DNA of 52,773 nt from Alphaproteobacteria bacterium. Its GTDB lineage: Bacteria; Pseudomonadota; Alphaproteobacteria; Rhizobiales; Xanthobacteraceae. The first letter of the stretch is position 1; the number at the start of each line of letters is the position of its first letter. The stretch is taken from NCBI GenBank assembly GCA_005884765.1, contig VAZV01000170.1, positions 1 through 52,773 of the forward strand. The letters are read 5' to 3'. The translations under genes and the position numbers were made by a program. The notes beneath the pieces are model-generated. The model was not told the DNA's origin, did no database searches, and saw nothing but the letters and a program-made list of their open reading frames with translations. Below are positions 1 to 9,943 of this stretch, piece by piece.

Positions 1-85
1 CGGGACCCCATACCTTGGTTTTAGTCGTGGCTGCGGACACACCGGCTTCTGGAATGAGCTTCGAACGTAGCGCGCAAAACATGCG

Positions 86-739
86 CTAGGGTTTGGTGCG
101 ACGAATTCGCATCGTTTCGGCCATTCCCACTAGATCGGCCACCGACCTCGCACCCATCTTTTTCATGAGGTGCCCACGATGAATCTTCACCGTAATCTCG
201 GCAATTCCGAGTTCGGCGGCAATCTGTTTGTTCATGAGGCCAGATGATATCAAAACCAGGATCTCCCGTTCGCGAGGAGTCAAGGTTTCAAAATGGGTCT
301 GCAGGTTTGCGAGGATCTTGGCGGCTTCGCGTCTCTTCCGATCCCGTTCGATCGCCACCATCACGGCGTCCAGCATGTCCTGATCGCGAAACGGTTTGGT
401 CAGGAAATCGACAGCCCCGCCCTTCATGGCCCTGACGGTCATCGGAATGTCGCCATGGCCGGTCATGAAGATAACGGGAATATGAATGTTCGCCTTGGCT
501 AGTTCACCTTGGAAGTCCAGACCGCTCAATCCTGGTAATCTGATGTCAAGGACAAGGCAGCTGGCGACATCTGGAAGCTTGCTTTGCAGCATTTCGGATG
601 CCGATCCGAACACCTCAACTTCCAGTCCCACCGATTGAAAGAGATTGCTAAGCGCTCCGCGCACTAATTCGTCGTCTTCGACAACGAAGACGACGGGCTC
701 CCTGGTGGGTTCATGCGATGATTTGGGGCGCGGGGTCAC
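86..739 (-). CDS. FixJ-type response regulator (REC + LuxR HTH)
   Basis: 217-residue two-component response regulator. The N-terminal receiver domain (about residues 15-130) shows the acidic pair EDD at 21-23, the phospho-acceptor Asp65 in LVLDIRLPG, and the KPF motif. The C-terminal LuxR/FixJ helix-turn-helix (about 150-205) starts [15 protein letters not shown] and has the usual [19 protein letters not shown] recognition region. It starts with GTG, and that GTGA overlaps the TGA of the upstream kinase gene, which indicates translational coupling and makes the kinase at 736-4557 the likely partner. Expected role: DNA-binding transcription activator switched by phosphorylation. Target genes cannot be told from the sequence. 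Family and fold are certain; the name FixJ is not implied. Confidence 0.95.
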   Translation of the reverse strand: MTPRPKSSHEPTREPVVFVVEDDELVRGALSNLFQSVGLEVEVFGSASEMLQSKLPDVASCLVLDIRLPGLSGLDFQGELAKANIHIPVIFMTGHGDIPMTVRAMKGGAVDFLTKPFRDQDMLDAVMVAIERDRKRREAAKILANLQTHFETLTPREREILVLISSGLMNKQIAAELGIAEITVKIHRGHLMKKMGARSVADLVGMAETMRIRRTKP

Positions 740-3700
740 GACGCCTCCTCTTGATGCGAGGGCAGGACGAATTGAAACGTCGCACCGGGCCCCTCATTGC
801 GGTGAGCTGACATCCGTCCTCCGTGAGCCTCCACGATCGAACGGCAGATCGAGAGTCCCATGCCCATGCCGCTGGACTTGGTGGTGAAGAACGCATTGAA
901 CAGCCGGTCCGCATTTTCGGCGGAGATCCCGACACCGCAATCCGTCACACTCAGGAACACTCGGTTTGCCTCGTCCTGGCCTGATCGGATCACCAGTTCG
1001 CGCGGCTGATCCATCATTGGCTGCATGGCTTCGATACCGTTTATCACCAAATTGATGATCACCTGTTGCAGCTGGACCCGGTCACCCAAGATTATGGGTA
1101 GAGCGGGTGTCAAGTCCATTCGCAATGACACCTGGTTGCTGGCTAGCTCGCGCTGCACCAGCGCGATGACGTCCCTCACGACGTCATTGACGTCGAGCGG
1201 CACCTTCTCAGTATCGGACTTTTTCGCAAGCGCGCGGACACGCCGGATCACCTCACTTGCCCGGTTGCCGCCGTTGATAACCCATTCCACCGAACGGCGC
1301 GCAGCGGGCAGGTCGGGAGTTTCGCGATCGAGCCAGCGCAAACAGGCCTCAGCGTTGGCGATAATGGCGGCGAGCGGCTGGTTCACCTCATGGGCGATGG
1401 AGGCGGTCAGTTCGCCCAGGGTAGTCACGCGTGTAACGTGTGCGAGTTCTGCCTGTGCTTCGCGCAGAGCCTTTTCGGCGTGATCTGCGCGGATCGCCGC
1501 CGTAATATTGGTGCCGGTGCCCCGATAGCCGAGAAAATTTCCCTTTGCGTCGTGAAGTGGCTTGCCGCTGGTTCGGACGTACACTGGAGATCCACCGCTA
1601 TTTACGGTGTAGACGAAATCGCGAAATGGCTGATGGGCGTCGATCAACGCCCGAAGCGCCCGCCATTTCTCGGGTTCCGATTCGATATCAGTTGCAATGT
1701 CCCAGCGAGACATGCCGGCCAGACCTGAGGGCACAAAGCCGATATCATTGATGTGTTCCGATATGCGGGTGACCCGATGGTCCGGTCCGGCCTCCCAGAA
1801 CCAATCGGAGGCCGTTTCAGCATAGTCGCGAAAGCGCTGCTCACTCTCGCGAAGCGCCTCCTCGGCCCGCTTGCGGTCCTCGATGTCGGTAGATGACCCA
1901 TACCATTTGACAATGTTGCCCTGCTCATCGCGCAGCGGCACGCCTCGAAACAAGAACCAGCGATATTCACCATCGAAGCGCCGGAGCCGAGCTACAAGCT
2001 CGCCGGGGATACCGGACTCCCGTATTGCGCTCCATTTCACCAACATTCCCTTCTTGTCATCAGGATGAAAAGCGCGAGGCCAGCCGGTTTCGATTTGATC
2101 CAATGAGAGACCGGTATAGTCGAGGGCCGGTTGATTCAGAAAGTCGGGAACGCCGTCTGGTCCGGCGCGCCAGACCAGCGTCGGGATTGTATCGATGACT
2201 AGCCGAAGCCTATCCTCGGATTTCTTGATTTCGTCAAAAGCTCTTTGCAGCGCCTCCTGCGCGAGGTGCTGCTCGGTGACATCGACGTGGGTGCCAACGA
2301 GCTCGATTACTTCGCCTTCGCCATTGACGAGAGGATGTCCCACCGAATGAACGTATCGTGTCGGACCGTCTGGAAGATCTATGCGAAAATCGACTTCAAA
2401 GTCCGTTTTCTCCCGTACCGCCTGGTGCACCATTTGGGTAAACCGGCCCCTGTCTTCCGATAGAATTCGCTCTTGGAAGGATCGCGGTGACAGAGAGTCC
2501 TTTTCTGGATCGAACCCAAACAGATGGTACACTTCGGGCGACCGATAAACGAATTCTTGAAGGCGCGCATCCCAGGCCCAACTGCTCGTACGACTCAGAC
2601 GCTGGGCTTCGGCCAAATAGGCCTCGCTGCGTCGCAGTTTCCGTTCCGTTTCCCTCGCAACCGTCACGTCCGTCACTGCACCAAGATACTCGATGTTGCC
2701 TGACTCATCTCTTTCGGCCCGAGCGACGGCATGAACATATTTCAGCGAACCATCCTGCATCAGCAACCGATACTCTTGATCATAGTCGTTTCCATCAATG
2801 GAACACCGATCAATCTCCTTTTGCACGGCAGCACGATCTTCAGGATGCGCGCGCGCAAGAACCATATCAACGTTGACTGCGGAGGCCTCGTCATATCCAA
2901 AAATCCTGTAAGTTTCCGTTGACCAGGTATTCTCGCCGGTGGTGACGCGCCATCCGAAGGTGCCGGTAAGGCTCAATCGCTGTGCTTGGGCCAAATACGC
3001 TTCGCTCTGACGGAGAGCGTTTTCGGTCTGCTTGCGGTCCTCAATGTCGGTGGCCGACCCGTACCATTCGACGATGCTGCCCGCTTCGTCCCGCAGCGGC
3101 TCGACACGAAGTAAAAACCAGCGATATCGACCGTCGAAGCGCTGGAGCCGTCCTTCCGTCTCGCCTCGCGCGCCGGAATTCCGTATCTCGCGCCACATCC
3201 CCGCCAGGTTTGCCATCTCGTCCGGATGGACCGTGCGAACCCAGCCCTCCAGGCAGCGTTCTAATGAGAGACCGGTATAATCCAGCGTTTGCTGATTAAA
3301 GAATTCTGGCCGTCCGTTGAGTCTAGAACGCCAGACCAGCGTCGGGATCGTGTCGATCACCAGTCGAAGACGGTCCTCGGATTTCTTGATTTCATCAAAC
3401 GCCTTTTCCAGCGTTCGCTTTGCAGCGACTTGTTCGGTGACATCCACATGCGTACCGATGACTTCGGCAACATTTCCGTCGCCACCGACGACGGGGTGTC
3501 CCACCGAATGCACGTGCCTTGTCGATTTGTCGGGAAGAGATATCCTAAAATCAATCTCGAAGTCCGCTTTATCCCGGATAGCCTGCGGCACTACCTCGAC
3601 AATCCGACGCAGATCTTCGGGGAAGATACGATCTCGGAAGGTCTGAAGTGATGGTGCGTCCTCTTCGGGATCGAACCCAAACAACTGGTACACTTCGGCC

Positions 3701-4557
3701 GAACGATATATGAAATCTTGACGGCGCACATCAAAGGCCCAACTGCTGGTATGACTCAAACGCTGGGCTTCGGCCAAATAGGCTTCGCTGCGTCGGAGCT
3801 TACGCTCCGTCTCCTTTGCAACCGTAACATCCGTCACCGCCCCGACAAACTCGACGTTGCCCCACGCGTCTCTTTCAGCACGAGCGACGGCGTGAACGTA
3901 TTTCGCCGAGCCATTCGGCATCAGCAATCGATATTCATGGTCGAACTCTTTTCCGTCGCGAGACCCGCGATCGATGGTCTTTTGCACGGCAGCGCGATCT
4001 TCCGGATGGGTGCGCTGGACAATAAACTCCAGGGTCGGTTTCGTCGTCCGATCACATCCGAAGATTCGGAAAGTCTGGTCTGACCAGATGATCTCTCCAC
4101 TGGCGACGTTCCATCCAAAGCTGCCGGTGCCGCTCAATCTCTGAGCTTCGGTCAAATACACTTCGCTATGCAACAGGGCGGCTTTTGCTCTTCTCTGTGC
4201 CGATATCATGGATGAAACAACGAAAGATGTAATGGAAAACAGGAATAGACGCGGCACCTCCGAAATGCCCACAGCAAATAAATCGTGCTTCCAGGTAAAG
4301 GAGTTGATTGGGGGTGCCAGGTAATAATGGAACGCCAACAGTGCGAGTGCGATCGCCAGTAGCGCCGGGCCGAAGCCGCCAAACCATGCAGCAAAGATAA
4401 CCGCGCAAAGCATCGTCGTTGCGATCGCCTCGGCATTCAGTAAGCGTGTGATAAGTTCCGCAGTAATGACCGCAACCGCAACCGACAAGACCGCCACTGC
4501 ATGGTAAAAAATCGTGGCCGGCATCGGGCTTCGATGTGGAAAATCAGGTTTTTTCAT
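736..4557 (-). CDS. Multi-PAS membrane sensor histidine kinase
   Basis: 1273-residue hybrid-free histidine kinase. Residues about 15-120 hold hydrophobic segments resembling the DUF4118/KdpD-like membrane module ([21 protein letters not shown]). Seven PAS/PAC modules follow (about 130-1025), then a HisKA-type box with His1056 in [10 protein letters not shown] and a HATPase domain ([25 protein letters not shown]). The HEVNQPL box is typical of kinases that pair with FixJ/NodW-like regulators, as here. Six of the PAS domains form two tandem copies of a three-PAS unit with a constant offset of 387 residues (for example VHSVGHP at 349 and 736). It ends overlapping the regulator gene by 4 bases. 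Signal sensed is unknown; the PAS set suggests redox or small ligands. Confidence 0.95.
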   Translation of the reverse strand: MKKPDFPHRSPMPATIFYHAVAVLSVAVAVITAELITRLLNAEAIATTMLCAVIFAAWFGGFGPALLAIALALLAFHYYLAPPINSFTWKHDLFAVGISEVPRLFLFSITSFVVSSMISAQRRAKAALLHSEVYLTEAQRLSGTGSFGWNVASGEIIWSDQTFRIFGCDRTTKPTLEFIVQRTHPEDRAAVQKTIDRGSRDGKEFDHEYRLLMPNGSAKYVHAVARAERDAWGNVEFVGAVTDVTVAKETERKLRRSEAYLAEAQRLSHTSSWAFDVRRQDFIYRSAEVYQLFGFDPEEDAPSLQTFRDRIFPEDLRRIVEVVPQAIRDKADFEIDFRISLPDKSTRHVHSVGHPVVGGDGNVAEVIGTHVDVTEQVAAKRTLEKAFDEIKKSEDRLRLVIDTIPTLVWRSRLNGRPEFFNQQTLDYTGLSLERCLEGWVRTVHPDEMANLAGMWREIRNSGARGETEGRLQRFDGRYRWFLLRVEPLRDEAGSIVEWYGSATDIEDRKQTENALRQSEAYLAQAQRLSLTGTFGWRVTTGENTWSTETYRIFGYDEASAVNVDMVLARAHPEDRAAVQKEIDRCSIDGNDYDQEYRLLMQDGSLKYVHAVARAERDESGNIEYLGAVTDVTVARETERKLRRSEAYLAEAQRLSRTSSWAWDARLQEFVYRSPEVYHLFGFDPEKDSLSPRSFQERILSEDRGRFTQMVHQAVREKTDFEVDFRIDLPDGPTRYVHSVGHPLVNGEGEVIELVGTHVDVTEQHLAQEALQRAFDEIKKSEDRLRLVIDTIPTLVWRAGPDGVPDFLNQPALDYTGLSLDQIETGWPRAFHPDDKKGMLVKWSAIRESGIPGELVARLRRFDGEYRWFLFRGVPLRDEQGNIVKWYGSSTDIEDRKRAEEALRESEQRFRDYAETASDWFWEAGPDHRVTRISEHINDIGFVPSGLAGMSRWDIATDIESEPEKWRALRALIDAHQPFRDFVYTVNSGGSPVYVRTSGKPLHDAKGNFLGYRGTGTNITAAIRADHAEKALREAQAELAHVTRVTTLGELTASIAHEVNQPLAAIIANAEACLRWLDRETPDLPAARRSVEWVINGGNRASEVIRRVRALAKKSDTEKVPLDVNDVVRDVIALVQRELASNQVSLRMDLTPALPIILGDRVQLQQVIINLVINGIEAMQPMMDQPRELVIRSGQDEANRVFLSVTDCGVGISAENADRLFNAFFTTKSSGMGMGLSICRSIVEAHGGRMSAHRNEGPGATFQFVLPSHQEEAS
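1864..4179 (-). repeat. Tandem duplication of a three-PAS unit inside the kinase gene
   Basis: Two adjacent units of about 1161 bp (roughly 4179-3019 and 3018-1864) encode residues about 127-513 and 514-898 of the sensor kinase. Paired landmarks keep the same 387-residue spacing: [32 protein letters not shown] twice, [11 protein letters not shown] twice, VDVTEQ twice, and [10 protein letters not shown] twice. The units have diverged but align without large gaps. Confidence 0.9.
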
Positions 4558-4932
4558 TCTGCTTGCTCGTCCCGCTAAAGGTACTGAGACTGCAATGCTG
4601 CCGGGACAACCGCGCGGCTGAAATTCCGGAAGTTCGTGATCTGGCTAGGCATCACTCCCAGAACATTCCGGATGTCCGGCAAGCAAGCATAGAGCATTTT
4701 TAAGAAATCCGGCAATTCGATTGCCCCTCGGCAGGCACCGAATCTGCTGGTTCCGCACGGCAGAAGCCGCTCAAAACCCTACTCAAATCGGGCGCAAGGT
4801 CGAACCAAGCGCCGCAATCTCGCACAAGCATTTTGGCTGGCAGTGCGCACTCTATGGGTTGGCCACGCGCAATCGATGCAAGCGACCTCGATTCCCGCGG
4901 TCGCTTCGCACCCATCATCAAGGAGCCGAACC
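4558..4932. other. Divergent intergenic region
   Basis: 375 bp between the kinase (minus) and a small exported-protein gene (plus). It should hold promoters for both. It contains an AT-rich stretch near 4694-4712 (CATTTTTAAGAAAT) that only weakly resembles the element repeated at 9.3-22 kb. No convincing gene is seen. Confidence 0.5.
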
Positions 4933-5172
4933 ATGAAGATAAGATACATACTGGCAGCATCGCTGCTCACGCTCACGATGTCAGCTACAGCTCAGGCAAA
5001 AACCATTGAACATAGCGCTTTCCCGCAAGCATACGGAGACGAGGGCCGCGAGGTTGCTGCTCCGACCTGGAGCGCCGCCTGCATGACCGACCATGGCCCA
5101 AGCGAATGCGACGAACCTATGTGGGTCTACGGCAGCCCGCGCGCGCTTTCGCGGTACCGGAACGCGTTCTGA
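4933..5172 (+). CDS. Small exported protein, function unknown
   Basis: 79 residues. The ATG at 4933 is chosen over an upstream start because AAGGAG lies 8-9 bases before it and it opens directly into a clean signal peptide (MKIRYILAASLLTLTMSATAQA). The mature part is about 57 residues with two Cys flanking a short Asp/Gly/Pro segment (ACMTDHGPSECDEP), so a single disulfide in the periplasm is plausible. No known domain is recognised. It resembles in design the protein at 20025-20255. A rho-independent terminator lies about 210 bp downstream. Confidence 0.7.
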   Translation: MKIRYILAASLLTLTMSATAQAKTIEHSAFPQAYGDEGREVAAPTWSAACMTDHGPSECDEPMWVYGSPRALSRYRNAF

Positions 5173-5634
5173 CTTCGACGGCAAATCAAGCACTGCGGCA
5201 GGTCGCCATCCAGCTAAACTTTAATTCAGTTCAACCCAAACGTCTGTTTAATGGAGCTACCAGTGGGCCAGACGTATTCTTACGACAGGCAGCCCGGCCG
5301 CGTGTTTCCTCCCTGGTGCGGTATCGCATCGCTGCCAAAGCGGACGGCTTCGCGCAGCCTTATCTCCCTCCCTCACTAAGGCAGGCGGGAGCTGTCCGCC
5401 TCTTTTTGCAAAAGCTGCCGAAAAAAGCCGCGAGGCAGATTTTCGAGACTTCGGGGGTTGGTCACCCCTCATTCGCGGGACGTGCGAGCGGCGACGCCCG
5501 CGGCAATCGCTCGAGTTGCGCGGACGGTCGCCGCTATCGCCTCAGAGCATCGGGACCGAAACGCTGCCCGACGTCGGGACGCACCTCATCGAGGTGCAAT
5601 CCACTTGATCGCCGCCAATCGCAAGGAGAAATGC
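5173..5634. other. Intergenic leader before HD protein
   Basis: 462 bp between the small exported protein and the HD-domain gene. It contains a factor-independent terminator at 5383-5407; the promoter for the HD-hemA pair therefore probably lies between 5408 and 5634. A 42-codon frame at 5251-5379 stops just before the terminator but has no ribosome site and is not called. Confidence 0.5.
5383..5407 (+). terminator. Rho-independent terminator
   Basis: Stem AGGCGG / CCGCCT (5383-5388 and 5396-5401) with a 7-base loop, followed by CTTTTT. It faces the plus strand and would end transcripts from the small exported-protein gene. Confidence 0.65.
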
Positions 5635-6294
5635 ATGAATATCGACGTTAAGATAAATATCGACCTTGCGGGAGTTGGAATTCCCGACAGCAAGCTCGCT
5701 CGCGAAATAACGGAGCTGGTACGGGATACCGAGACGCCACTTCTGTTTCACCATTCGAGCCGTGTTTATTACTGGGGCGCTCTGGCGGGCAAGCATCACG
5801 AATTGAAATTCGATCCGGAGCTGCTTTATGCTGGCGCGATGTTCCACGACATGGGGTTGACCCATCAGCACAGCAGCGCGGACGAGCGCTTCGAAGTTGA
5901 CGGCGCCAATGCCGCCCGTGACTTCCTGCGCAGCCACGGCATCGGACAATACGATATCGACACCGTCTGGACCGCGATCGCCCTGCACACGACGCCTGGC
6001 ATACCGCAGCACATGCATCCCGTCGTAGCTCTGGTGACGGCCGGCGTCGAAATGGACGTGCTTGGCCTGGCCTATTCCGAATACAGCGACGCGGAGCGCG
6101 AGGCCGTGGCGCATGCCCACCCGCGTTCTGAGCATTTCAAGGAAGATATCATCCAAGCGTTTTACGACGGCATCAAGCACAAGCCGGAGACAACGTTCGG
6201 CAATGTGAAGGCCGACGTGCTCGCGGACAAGGATCCGCACTTCACCCGCGGCAATTTCTGCAGAGTGATCCGGGGCTCCGCCTGGCGCGGGTAG
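5635..6294 (+). CDS. HD-domain phosphohydrolase-like protein
   Basis: 219 residues. The start at 5635 (MNIDVKIN) has AAGGAG 8 bases upstream; the longer open frame upstream lacks protein-like sequence. The HD superfamily metal site is visible: an early His (LLFHHSSRVYYWG, 38-48), the HD pair at His71-Asp72 in AGAMFHDMGL, and a later His cluster (ALHTTPGIPQHMHP). The layout resembles the cyanamide hydratase/YedJ-like HD group. Soluble, cytoplasmic, no signal peptide. Substrate unknown. It lies 153 bp upstream of hemA on the same strand, so co-transcription is possible. Confidence 0.8.
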   Translation: MNIDVKINIDLAGVGIPDSKLAREITELVRDTETPLLFHHSSRVYYWGALAGKHHELKFDPELLYAGAMFHDMGLTHQHSSADERFEVDGANAARDFLRSHGIGQYDIDTVWTAIALHTTPGIPQHMHPVVALVTAGVEMDVLGLAYSEYSDAEREAVAHAHPRSEHFKEDIIQAFYDGIKHKPETTFGNVKADVLADKDPHFTRGNFCRVIRGSAWRG

Positions 6295-6447
6295 ACCTCT
6301 CCAAGTTTTCGAGAAGTCACGGCCACCGGCAGCGCGGTCACACAGCGTTTTGATCAGAACCCGCGTGGACGACGGCATCAGCCTTTGCCCGCGGCCGGAT
6401 TGACGAGTGCGGCGTGCAGATGAACCGGTCATGAAGGATTTCCACCA

Positions 6448-7704
6448 ATGTTCGACTACGACGGGAGTTTTCAATCTGCCATTGCCGCTCTGAAGCGCGA
6501 GCGGCGCTATCGCGTCTTCGCCGACCTGGAGCGCAAAATGGGACAGTTCCCCCATGCTTTCTGGAATAGTCCGAACGGCAAGCACGATGTCGTGTTCTGG
6601 TGCTCCAACGACTATCTCGGCATGGGCCAGCACCCAAAAGTGATCGAAGCGATGTGCGCGGCCGCGCTCAGGATGGGTGCAGGTGCGGGTGGGACGCGCA
6701 ACATCTCTGGTACGAATCGCGCGCTGGTGGAGCTCGAGGCCGAGCTGGCGGAGCTGCATGGCAAGGAATCGGCGCTCGTTTTCACGTCGGGCTATGTGTC
6801 CAACCATACGGGAATTGCGACGATCGCGCGGCTCCTTCCGGACTGCCTGATCCTGTCAGACGCGCTCAACCACAATTCGATGATCGAAGGCGTGCGTGCC
6901 GCCGGCTGCGCTAAGCAGATCTGGCGCCACAATGATCTTGAGCACCTGGAGGCGTTGCTCTCTCGCGCGCCGCCCGACCGGCCCAAGCTGATCGTCTTCG
7001 AGAGCCTCTATTCGATGGACGGCGACGTCGCGCCAGTCGGAGCGATCTGCGACCTTGGAGAGCGCTATGGCGCGATGACCTATCTCGACGAGGTACATGC
7101 CGTCGGTATGTACGGGTCGCGCGGTACCGGCATCGCCGAGCGGGACGGGGTAATGGCGCGCATCGACGTCATCGAAGGAACGCTTGCCAAGGCTTTCGGT
7201 ACGCTTGGAGGCTATATCGCTGGTGCCCTCGTGGACGCCGTCCGCAGCCATGCTCCCGGATTTATCTTCACGACGGCGTTGCCACCCGCGGTGGCCGCGG
7301 CTGCGACAGCCTCGATCGCCCATCTCAAAATATCGGGCGCGGAGCGTGCGGGCCAGCGCGCCGCGGTGGCGGCGACCAAGGCGGCTTTGCGGGAAGCCGG
7401 CCTGCCGGTGCTGGCGACGGAGACGCATATCGTGCCTGTCATGATCGGCGATCCCGATCTGTGCAAGCAGGCGAGCGATCTTTTGCTCGAGGAGCACGGG
7501 ATCTACGTCCAGCCGATCAACTATCCCACAGTCCCCCGCGGCACCGAGCGATTGCGGATTACCCCCACCCCGGCGCATGACGCTCGGCTGGTCGGACAGT
7601 TGGCTGATGCGTTGGTTGCGGTATGGCGGAAGCTCGATCTTCCGCTCGGAGGCGACTATCAGCCCGCCGAGCAGCGTGCTCACACGGTCGCGGCCGGCGG
7701 CTAG
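6448..7704 (+). CDS. hemA: 5-aminolevulinate synthase
   Basis: 418 residues, close to the usual 400-420. A PLP-dependent alpha-oxoamine synthase that condenses glycine and succinyl-CoA to 5-aminolevulinate, the first step of tetrapyrrole synthesis in alphaproteobacteria. Visible: [21 protein letters not shown] (substrate loop), NHNSMIEG (His142 stacks on PLP), YLDEVHAVG with Asp214, and the PLP lysine Lys248 in [14 protein letters not shown]-terminal RLRITPTP is intact. Ribosome site AAGGA precedes the ATG. The gene follows an HD hydrolase and converges on a haem-containing peroxidase gene. Whether this is the only or a second ALA synthase of the genome cannot be seen. Confidence 0.95.
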   Translation: MFDYDGSFQSAIAALKRERRYRVFADLERKMGQFPHAFWNSPNGKHDVVFWCSNDYLGMGQHPKVIEAMCAAALRMGAGAGGTRNISGTNRALVELEAELAELHGKESALVFTSGYVSNHTGIATIARLLPDCLILSDALNHNSMIEGVRAAGCAKQIWRHNDLEHLEALLSRAPPDRPKLIVFESLYSMDGDVAPVGAICDLGERYGAMTYLDEVHAVGMYGSRGTGIAERDGVMARIDVIEGTLAKAFGTLGGYIAGALVDAVRSHAPGFIFTTALPPAVAAAATASIAHLKISGAERAGQRAAVAATKAALREAGLPVLATETHIVPVMIGDPDLCKQASDLLLEEHGIYVQPINYPTVPRGTERLRITPTPAHDARLVGQLADALVAVWRKLDLPLGGDYQPAEQRAHTVAAGG

Positions 7705-7778
7705 CCCGGCCGGGCCGTCAGCCGGCTCGTTGTAAGCTCGCCTGAGATCGTCCGCCAACGGCCGCCATGTTGATCGAC

Positions 7779-9257
7779 TTACGGCCGATCGCGGGACGTA
7801 AAGCCATCGGTCAGCGTCTGCATGAAGGCCACAAGCGCATCCTCTTCTGCGTCAGACAGGCCTAGGTTCCCGACTTTGCTCGTGTTCATGTTGGCGGTCG
7901 ACTCCGGCGCGGGCCAGCATGTCGTGCCTTCACCGGCGTCGCCGGGTTTGCATCGGGGTAGCACGTCACGCGTGTTGTAGAAATGCACGATCTCTTTCAG
8001 GCTGGTGAAGTATCCATTATGCCCGTAAGCCTTCACGAAGGCCGGATAGGGCCGCTTGTCGACATTGCGCAATGTCGGCACCTGCATTCGCGCTTGGTTG
8101 TCAGGCGCGAGCTTCAGCCATCGTTGGTCGACGGCGGAGGGCTGGCTCAGCAGATGCCCTTGCTTGACAAAGGTGCCGACGCCGCCATCGACAAATGACG
8201 TGCCTTGCGGATTGGCGGCATAACCCAATGCGTCAGGCCGATTTTCCTCATAGTAAGGAAGCCTCGGGTTGGCCGGAGTGCCGATGTTGCTGGCGGTGAA
8301 ATCGGTGAATAGCGGGTCTTCGCCGGGACCGCCATCTCGGTGACACTCGTTGCATCGTGCCTTGCCACGGAACAGGTCGTAGCCTTGCTGCTCCTGCGGT
8401 GTGAATTGTGCCTTTTTCGCGAGTACCGCGTCGAATTTCGAGGTGAACGACGTCACCTCGGCTGACGCTTCATAGCCGGCGATCGACTGCGCCATCTGGT
8501 CGAAGGTGGTGCCGGCCCGGCCGCGATCAATCGGGCTCAGACGAACCGGCAACGGCTGACTGGCGGTGGGCGGCCCAGGCTGGTTACAGACCTCCTCTAC
8601 GTCACCCGGCCATGTGATCGCAAAGCTCTGCGTGCCCCACACGCTCTCGAACATCGCGCGATAAGGCCGCTGCGAGGCCCGATAGACCGCGCAGGCGATA
8701 TCAGGCAGGCCCATTTCCACCGGATTGGTCGGCGGACCTTCCGCTTGCTCGGCTGCTGGGTTTCCCAACCGGCGTCCGGTGGCGCGCATGTCCCAGAAAT
8801 TGCCCCCGACAAGGTCGCCCTGCCCGGGATTGTAATGCAATACGGGCGATAGTGGTGCGTAGGCGTGCGATTGCGGTTTGCGATCGCTAAATCGTGTTCG
8901 CACCGAACCGGGATAGGCGCCGGTGGCGCGGTTCAATTCTGATACCGGACCGGTAAACCCTGTCTCGGGCATGTGGCAGAAGGCGCAAGCCTCGTTGCGG
9001 TTTACCGACAAATCCTTGTCGTACAGCATCAACTTGCCGAGCAACTCGATCTGCTGGATCTGATTGTCCGGGGGCGCCGCAAGCCGCTTGATTGTCTGCG
9101 CTTCGATGCGGTCAATCTCGGCTTCGAGCTGCGCAATTTCCTGGAGTGCCCGAGGAGAGAGCCTCGAGTTGGCCTGCTCCGCGTTTGGCGGATCCGCGCC
9201 CAGCATGGAGACAAAGATCGCTGCTACGATCGTCAAAAGCGTGCGATGTGTTTTCAC
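7779..9257 (-). CDS. Di-haem cytochrome c peroxidase family protein
   Basis: 492 residues with a GTG start preceded by GAGG. A signal peptide (residues 1-27) directs it to the periplasm. Two CXXCH haem sites are seen: CAFCH at 91-95 and CNECH at 302-306, the order and spacing of the MauG/CcpA di-haem superfamily. A coiled stretch (ALQEIAQLEAEIDRIEAQ) lies just after the signal. It is longer than classic bacterial peroxidases (about 330) because of inserts between and after the haem sites. Likely reduces peroxide or oxidises a protein or small substrate. An AT-rich element (9345-9363) sits about 90 bp before the start. Confidence 0.9.
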   Translation of the reverse strand: MKTHRTLLTIVAAIFVSMLGADPPNAEQANSRLSPRALQEIAQLEAEIDRIEAQTIKRLAAPPDNQIQQIELLGKLMLYDKDLSVNRNEACAFCHMPETGFTGPVSELNRATGAYPGSVRTRFSDRKPQSHAYAPLSPVLHYNPGQGDLVGGNFWDMRATGRRLGNPAAEQAEGPPTNPVEMGLPDIACAVYRASQRPYRAMFESVWGTQSFAITWPGDVEEVCNQPGPPTASQPLPVRLSPIDRGRAGTTFDQMAQSIAGYEASAEVTSFTSKFDAVLAKKAQFTPQEQQGYDLFRGKARCNECHRDGGPGEDPLFTDFTASNIGTPANPRLPYYEENRPDALGYAANPQGTSFVDGGVGTFVKQGHLLSQPSAVDQRWLKLAPDNQARMQVPTLRNVDKRPYPAFVKAYGHNGYFTSLKEIVHFYNTRDVLPRCKPGDAGEGTTCWPAPESTANMNTSKVGNLGLSDAEEDALVAFMQTLTDGFTSRDRP

Positions 9258-9344
9258 TCCGGATCCTCTGCGAACCAGCGCTAAGTGGCGCGCGCAAAGC
9301 TAACGTGTTGTCCTGATCGCTTTAAGACGAGGTGCCCGATATAA

Positions 9345-9363
9345 CATTAAATTCTATTTTACG
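9345..9363. promoter_or_regulatory. AT-rich element copy 1 (before peroxidase)
   Basis: CATTAAATTCTATTTTACG, about 88 bp upstream of the GTG of the cytochrome c peroxidase-like gene. It belongs to a set of seven similar intergenic sequences at 9.3-22 kb built from ATTAAA, a 3-4 base spacer and ATTT. Function inferred only from position and repetition. Confidence 0.5.
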
Positions 9364-9490
9364 ATTTCCTCAAACTGACAGCACTCGGAGGTGTCGCCTC
9401 TCCCAGAATTGAGGATATCGCGTTTAACCGCGTGCAGTAGCTCAACTAGTGCGCACCCGACCGCGCTACGCTAGATAAAGCAACCAGACA

Positions 9491-9754
9491 TCAACACCCG
9501 CGACAGATGTCGAGGTGCTTGTCGAGCTCTTCATCCTCCTTCTGCTGCTCGGCATCGAAATCCGACATCTTGCCTTGCTCGGCTTGCTCCGCTGCAGAGC
9601 GGGGCGCAAACTGCTGCGCCCGCGGCTGCAAATGGCCGATCGGCGCACTGGGCACTGCGGTCGTGGGGCCAACGATCGTTTGGGCCCTAACCGCAGCGCT
9701 GCCGCTAGCCACGAGCATAGTGCCGAGAGTTAGAGCGAGAACAATTGAGCGCAT
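9491..9754 (-). CDS. Small exported protein with C-terminal CxxC
   Basis: 87 residues from the ATG at 9754. This start is preferred over an ATG four codons upstream because GGAG lies 6 bases before it. N-terminal signal peptide (MRSIVLALTLGTMLVASGSAAVRAQ), then a Pro/Ala/Gln-rich linker, then a charged helical tail (DFDAEQQKEDEELDKHLDICRGC) that ends in CRGC. The terminal CxxC could bind metal or act in redox chemistry, but no family is recognised. It has its own intergenic AT element at 9837-9854. Confidence 0.65.
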   Translation of the reverse strand: MRSIVLALTLGTMLVASGSAAVRAQTIVGPTTAVPSAPIGHLQPRAQQFAPRSAAEQAEQGKMSDFDAEQQKEDEELDKHLDICRGC

Positions 9755-9836
9755 GGATTGCTCCATTAGTTGAGCGCAAGGTCAGGTGCCATCGTCCGTG
9801 GCCCTAACCCAACATAGACGGCCCGACGTCGACTTC

Positions 9837-9854
9837 CATTAAATAGGATTTCAT
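9837..9854. promoter_or_regulatory. AT-rich element copy 2
   Basis: CATTAAATAGGATTTCAT, about 83 bp upstream of the small CxxC protein start and downstream of the sensor kinase stop. Member of the seven-copy set. Confidence 0.5.
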
Positions 9855-9943
9855 CCTTTCGGCTTTGCCGATCGCGCTCGTTTGGACGAGTATCTGGCTC
9901 GATAACTGCGCCTCGAATGTCACAGTGGCTGCTTTGCCGCGAT

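Noticed and set aside
4694..4712. Eighth copy of the AT-rich element
   Set aside because: AT-rich but lacks the ATTAAA half and the spacing.
5251..5379. 42-codon frame directly before a terminator
   Set aside because: No ribosome site and no recognisable pattern; the terminator is explained by the upstream small gene.
6340..6356. TTTGATCAGAAC as an FNR/FixK box before hemA
   Set aside because: Only one half-site fits; the second ATCAA half is missing.
5542..6807. Long minus-strand frame opposite the HD and hemA genes
   Set aside because: Overlaps two well-supported genes; its composition is that of a complementary-strand shadow.
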